36,139 nucleotides of DNA, taken from the NCBI GenBank assembly GCA_020631215.1, contig JAHDHS010000023.1, positions 1 through 36,139 on the forward strand. Reading direction: 5' to 3'. The stretch is from Hellea sp. GTDB lineage: Bacteria; Pseudomonadota; Alphaproteobacteria; Caulobacterales; Maricaulaceae. Positions 32,328 to 36,139 of the stretch are shown here, piece after piece. The notes under the pieces are model-generated. The model saw nothing but the letters and a program-made list of their open reading frames with translations, was not told the origin of the DNA and did no database searches. The translations under genes and the position numbers were made by a program. The number at the start of each line of letters is the position of its first letter. Position 1 is the first letter of the stretch.

Positions 32328-32873
32328 ATGAGCGCAAATTTGTCTATGACGGCCAATTCCACCGATACACTGACCCCCCAGTCCGAAGCTAGATTGATGG
32401 AGTTTACGCGCTCGCAGCTTTTCGCCAAGACGTTTCGGGAGGGCATGAATATGGTGGAAGAAACCGCCGCCTATCTCGACGGGCCGGGCCGGGCGGACAG
32501 CAAACGCTTAAGCCGGGATGACGCGCTGACCTATGCCAGCCAGTCCATGCGCCTGACGACACGATTGATGCAGGTTGCATCCTGGCTGCTCGTGCAGCGG
32601 GCGGTTAAAGAGGGAGAAATGACTTTGACAGAGGCCCGGGCGGATAAATACCGCTTGGTTGCAGAAAGCAAGGATGGGGAACTCTCTTTCTCAGAAGTCG
32701 CCAGAAACGCTTATGCTCTCCCGGCCAGATTGCTGGATTTAATGGCCCGTTCTGAGCAGCTTTATCAGCGTATTATGCGGCTTGACCGTTCGCTTTATGG
32801 GGCAATCGCCGCGCAGCAAGGCAACACAGTCGCGGATCAACTCGGCCGCCTCAGCGAAGCCTTTAAGCGCTAA
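32328..32873 (+). CDS. rcdA: RcdA, regulator of CtrA degradation (DUF1465)
   Basis: Adaptor in the ClpXP proteolysis hierarchy that, with CpdR and PopA, delivers CtrA and other substrates during the Caulobacter cell cycle. The 181-residue protein matches the DUF1465/RcdA core: TFREGMNMVEETAAYLDGPG, the near-invariant YASQSMRLTTRLMQVASWLL and VQRAVKEGEMTLTEA, and the second helical bundle segment LPARLLDLMARSEQLYQRIM. ATG 32328 is chosen; AAGAG occurs about eight bases upstream. The Caulobacter protein is also three-helix with a disordered tail. Neighbouring trcR and DUF1192 agree with a cell-cycle locus. Confidence 0.9.
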   Translation: MSANLSMTANSTDTLTPQSEARLMEFTRSQLFAKTFREGMNMVEETAAYLDGPGRADSKRLSRDDALTYASQSMRLTTRLMQVASWLLVQRAVKEGEMTLTEARADKYRLVAESKDGELSFSEVARNAYALPARLLDLMARSEQLYQRIMRLDRSLYGAIAAQQGNTVADQLGRLSEAFKR

Positions 32874-33138
32874 GCACATAGCGAGCGGCATGGAATTGAG
32901 TCGATTTTAGGCAATATATGCCAGTCAAATTTTCGCTTTTTCGCCCAAAACACGGTTTTTCGATGCATTTACGGTTAACAGAATGCTGTCCCAAAGCTAA
33001 ACTGTGGCCAGAAGGCGTTCGAGTCTAAAAGTAAAGCTTCATGACTATCTCACTCAACTTTGACATCAGAGGTTTAGCCTTGAAAGGTTTGCGCTTTCTA
33101 GTTACTTGATGACAGGCCACAGAGAAAAAGAGTCTATT
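32874..33138. other. Intergenic region before the RTX protein gene
   Basis: This 265-bp gap has no gene. It contains at least two GANTC sites (GAGTC near 32898 and 33019), the CcrM target in this bacterial class, and AT-rich stretches that could hold the promoter of the giant gene. I could not define a promoter or a full CtrA site (TTAA-N7-TTAA) here. An in-frame ATG at 33109 is an alternative start for the next gene. Confidence 0.4.
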
Positions 33139-36100
33139 ATGTATCTACGAACGCGGCTGGATGATGCCCTAAATTACTGCATTGATATGGGTGAAGACTT
33201 TGGATGGTCGATTTCGTCACCTTTTGTGGAGTTAAGCCCAGAGGTTGCGTTAATCGCGAAGGCGCCAATGGATATTCTCTATACGGGCCCGAATGATTTT
33301 CATGGAGATACATTCGCGACTGCCACTCAAGTTTTTCCTGGGTCAGGGTTTAGCGGACAAATCAATGCGGCCAATGATGTAGATATGTTCCGCATCGACC
33401 CGAACAGTAATCACATGTTCACGCTCAGTTTTTACGATGCTCCAAGCACACTCACTGTCACCGTCTACAGACCTGACGGAAGCACCTTTGCTGTATTAAG
33501 CGAGGATGAAACTATATGGATTACGGATAGTGACGGCCCAACATTTTATGTTGGTGTCGAAGGTGCCGATCAAGACACATATAATCTAGACTTCGGGGAA
33601 GTCCCAGAAGATGTGCCAGCAGACTCAACAACACAAGAGAGCATTCAGGTCAATAACGGTTTTCCAATTGGCATCAGCCATGGGCCGAATGACTCTGACT
33701 GGTACCGTGTCTCCCATATTAGTTCCGGTGACGAAATAGAGTTTAATGTGAATGTAGGCGACCCAAATGCGTCTCCAACACTACAAATTGTTGACGACGC
33801 GGGCAATGTGCTGGCGACAGGTTTCAGTATCGGAGCCGGCCTAGTTAGAATCACTTACACGACTCAAACCTCGGATAATCATTATTTAGTTGTCATGCCT
33901 GACACTCAAGCTGGGACTAATTATAGTTTTTATCAGCAGATAGAAGGTGATGATTATGCGGATGACAGCTCTACAACGGGCTTCGTTGCTTTGAATGGTA
34001 CGATTTCAGGTGTCATTAATGAAGATGGTGACTATGACTGGATCGGATTCGATGCCGTAGCAGGACAAGTCTTAAAGTTCACAATCACTAGTAATTCGGA
34101 TCGTTTTCCCTTGGTGTCAATTGTTGATGAGAACGGACTTTTTGTCGCCAACCCGATTACAGCTTTCAACCCCGCCGCAGGTGCAGTAGAGTTCCATGTT
34201 CCATTTGAACAATCCGGCCGGTTTTATTTTTCACTGACGATTGATCCAGGCATAGGCCAAACTGAAGTTGATTACACAATCGCCTTGGCTGAATCAGATG
34301 ATGTGCCGAACAATACATTTTCTAGTGCCTCCATGCTCGTTGGACAAACCTATGAGGGTGACATCGTTGGAAGTGAGGACAGCGACTGGATCGCCATAGA
34401 TTTAGTAGAAGGCGAAACATACAGAATCTCTGAGCGAAGCCATAGTCAAAATAGTATCGCGATCTCAGTCTACACAGCCAGTGGCGATGTGGTTTATTAT
34501 TCCCTTGGGCAAAGTAGTGACGGGGATTTCGAGCCTACGACAGCTATATTTACGCCAGACGCAGATGGAACTTATTTCATTGAAATTAGAAATTCTCACC
34601 TGAATCAGAGCGGCATTGATCTAAATTATTTTCTCGATGTCGAAGTCATACCCGACGATTTTGGTGATGACGTAGCCACAGCCTCTGCGATTGACTTTGA
34701 GACGGGCGTGAATGGCGAGCTGGAATTTGATGGTGACGTTGATTTCTTTCAAATTCTACTTGGCGCGAATGATGGTCTTGTTCTGGACACAGAGGGCATT
34801 TCGGGCACAGTTTTTTATGATCCTAGTGGACAATTTTATACGGATTCCTTTTACGGCACATTAGGAGCAAATCAGGCTGGGACATATTACGTTGAAGTCA
34901 ATTTCACGGAAGCCTCATCTCCTGATCCGATGACATATTTCCTGAGAGGTGAAATTATTACAGATGAGGCAGCTGGCAACACATCCACCACGGCTGTGCT
35001 TCGGGATAATGACATTACCACAGGTACAATAACAAACTCATCTGACCAAGACTGGTACGCTTTCGATGCGACGGCTGGGCAAAGTTTGACGGTTGAGCTG
35101 GGCGGCGGACAAGATGTCGCTTTATTCACTTTTACGCTTTATGATTCGGCGGGCAATGAATTAGGCACATCTTCCGGCGGCACATATGTCGCTACGTTTA
35201 ATGTGACAGGTAGATTTTACCTTGGCATTTCGGGGTTCTTCAACCCCGGTTCTTTCGGGGATTACCGCCTTAGCACCGGCAGCAATGTTGGCACAGCGAC
35301 GGATGGCACATTGGATGCGGATATAGTTACCTTGTCGGCTGGCGGGTCAGAATATTACGCCTATGGTGGGCGCGATGTCATTACCGGCGGATCAGGCAAT
35401 GATACTGTCACTTTGGGTACAGGCCGGGACATTTTCAGAAAAAGCGGATCCAGTGGCGATGATATAATTACAGATTTCAAAGTCACCTATGACAAAATTG
35501 ATCTGCTATTGGCAGGCCCATTAACTTGGAGTGAAATTCAAACTTATCTTTCTGCCTCCGGCAATAACACACTGATCACATTACCCGGCGGCTCGACAGT
35601 TTTACTGTCAGGCGTAGCAATCGGTGAGTTATCGGCAGATAATTTCCTTGTCTCCGGCGCCCCTTTACTCGGGCCCGTCACACTGACAGAGGAAGATGAT
35701 GTTTATGACGGCACGGAAGGCAGTGATGATATTTCGGCGCTGGCTGGGGATGACACTGTTAACGGCCTTGGCGGGAATGATGTCATTGATGGTGGGCACG
35801 GCTTTGACACGCTTTATGGCGGGTCTGGTAATGACACGCTGGATGGCGGGGCTTTGAACGATACGCTTTATGGCGGTGATGGAGATGACACGCTGCGTGG
35901 CGGCACTCAGAATGATACGCTGTACGGTGATGCCGGCGTGGATGAGCTGCACGGCGATGTTGGCAATGACATGCTACATGGCGGCGCTGGCAATGATGAG
36001 CTTCACGGCGGTGCCAATAATGACTTCCTTTATGGGGATGCCAATAATGACACATTGCGCGGCGGAGACGGGACGGACTGGCTGTTTGGCGGCACGCAGA

Positions 36101-36139
36101 ATGATACGCTGTACGGTGATGCGGGCACGGATGAGCTGA
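33139..36139 (+). CDS. Giant PPC-repeat/RTX calcium-binding protein, 3' end cut by window
   Basis: An open frame runs from ATG 33139 (AAAGAG six bases ahead; ATG 33109 is also in frame) to the window end, 1000 codons without a stop. No signal peptide is present, as expected for type I secretion. About residues 55-715 form six PPC-like beta-sandwich modules of 103-119 residues, each with a D-x-D-aromatic/hydrophobic motif: D80VDMF, D185SDWY, D298YDWI, D414SDWI, D533VDFF, D636QDWY. Next is an RTX-type block (GGRDVITGGSGNDTVTLG; ITDFKVTYDKIDLL), a beta-rich insert, then from about 853 GGxGxDxLxGG-type nonapeptides to the end. No protease, lipase or other catalytic motif is visible. Likely an exported adhesin or S-layer/matrix-type protein. 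The PPC part is AT-richer than its neighbours. Confidence 0.85.
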   Translation, partial: MYLRTRLDDALNYCIDMGEDFGWSISSPFVELSPEVALIAKAPMDILYTGPNDFHGDTFATATQVFPGSGFSGQINAANDVDMFRIDPNSNHMFTLSFYDAPSTLTVTVYRPDGSTFAVLSEDETIWITDSDGPTFYVGVEGADQDTYNLDFGEVPEDVPADSTTQESIQVNNGFPIGISHGPNDSDWYRVSHISSGDEIEFNVNVGDPNASPTLQIVDDAGNVLATGFSIGAGLVRITYTTQTSDNHYLVVMPDTQAGTNYSFYQQIEGDDYADDSSTTGFVALNGTISGVINEDGDYDWIGFDAVAGQVLKFTITSNSDRFPLVSIVDENGLFVANPITAFNPAAGAVEFHVPFEQSGRFYFSLTIDPGIGQTEVDYTIALAESDDVPNNTFSSASMLVGQTYEGDIVGSEDSDWIAIDLVEGETYRISERSHSQNSIAISVYTASGDVVYYSLGQSSDGDFEPTTAIFTPDADGTYFIEIRNSHLNQSGIDLNYFLDVEVIPDDFGDDVATASAIDFETGVNGELEFDGDVDFFQILLGANDGLVLDTEGISGTVFYDPSGQFYTDSFYGTLGANQAGTYYVEVNFTEASSPDPMTYFLRGEIITDEAAGNTSTTAVLRDNDITTGTITNSSDQDWYAFDATAGQSLTVELGGGQDVALFTFTLYDSAGNELGTSSGGTYVATFNVTGRFYLGISGFFNPGSFGDYRLSTGSNVGTATDGTLDADIVTLSAGGSEYYAYGGRDVITGGSGNDTVTLGTGRDIFRKSGSSGDDIITDFKVTYDKIDLLLAGPLTWSEIQTYLSASGNNTLITLPGGSTVLLSGVAIGELSADNFLVSGAPLLGPVTLTEEDDVYDGTEGSDDISALAGDDTVNGLGGNDVIDGGHGFDTLYGGSGNDTLDGGALNDTLYGGDGDDTLRGGTQNDTLYGDAGVDELHGDVGNDMLHGGAGNDELHGGANNDFLYGDANNDTLRGGDGTDWLFGGTQNDTLYGDAGTDEL
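35899..36139 (+). repeat. Higher-order RTX repeat, 189-bp period
   Basis: GGCGGCACTCAGAATGATAC at 35899 recurs as GGCGGCACGCAGAATGATAC at 36088, and the following codons for LYGDAGxDEL also match. The distance is 189 bp, that is 63 codons or seven RTX nonapeptides. The two copies differ at only a few bases, so a recent internal duplication or a copy-number-variable array is likely. It continues past the window end. Confidence 0.75.

Noticed and set aside
35665-36055. Long open frames on the - strand opposite the RTX repeats
   Set aside because: Repetitive mirror translations of the nonapeptide DNA; no ribosome site and implausible composition.
35750-36139. Short regular DNA repeats resembling a CRISPR-like array
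   Set aside because: Units of 27 bp follow codons of RTX nonapeptides, with no identical repeat/unique spacer structure and no cas genes.

Overview
This window looks like core chromosome of an alphaproteobacterium, most likely a dimorphic Caulobacter/Maricaulis/Hyphomonas-type organism. That placement is an inference from gene content: rcdA (CtrA-degradation adaptor), trcR (DUF1013), DUF1192, DUF2948 and UPF0262 are essentially alphaproteobacterial families, and several gene orders are typical of the class. Base composition is moderate (a sample in feoB, 13021-13080, has 34 G/C of 60; a sample in the last gene, 34801-34860, has 24 of 60). There is no integrase, transposase, phage gene or CRISPR array. 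The only mobile-type traces are one palindromic intergenic repeat and a likely decayed GIY-YIG fragment beside tRNA-Phe.

Left part (1-6727, + strand): a gene-free 455-bp start with a 104-bp palindromic repeat; an aldehyde dehydrogenase; a 44-residue basic protein; then a compact series murA - DUF2948 - UPF0262 - low-MW phosphatase - infA - maf - RNase E/G - yacG joined by overlapping stop/start codons. In other alphaproteobacteria, as I recall, hisD lies inside this series; it is absent here. The RNase is a short form lacking the 5' sensor. On the - strand follow a small DM13 protein (converging on yacG) and a 655-residue exported protein of unknown family, which is divergent from a lipoprotein alkyl/aryl-sulfatase (+).

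Middle (11354-20649): tRNA-Phe (- strand) with the GIY-YIG relic, feoA-feoB for ferrous iron uptake, a transketolase coupled to a TIGR01244-type protein and a membrane methyltransferase, a SulP anion transporter, then a Ppx/GppA phosphatase coupled to rlmE.

Right-centre (20677-29081): a tightly coupled seven-gene - strand operon, read right to left: HerA-like ATPase, gluQ, TRIC channel, Rieske oxygenase, membrane M28 peptidase, M19 dipeptidase, small membrane protein. Upstream of it is a - strand phasin-like/DUF2853 fusion with a strong terminator, divergent from uppP.

Right end (29874-36139): a serine beta-lactamase-fold hydrolase that seems translationally coupled to a 24-codon leader ORF; a bidirectional terminator; trcR (- strand), whose 5' leader carries a strong intrinsic terminator with an SD-like loop; divergent DUF1192 and rcdA; and finally a giant secreted protein, cut by the window end, made of six PPC-like modules followed by RTX calcium-binding repeats with no visible enzymatic domain. 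The most unusual items are the trcR leader, the PPC/RTX protein, the phasin-DUF2853 fusion, the seven-gene operon and the minimal RNase E/G.
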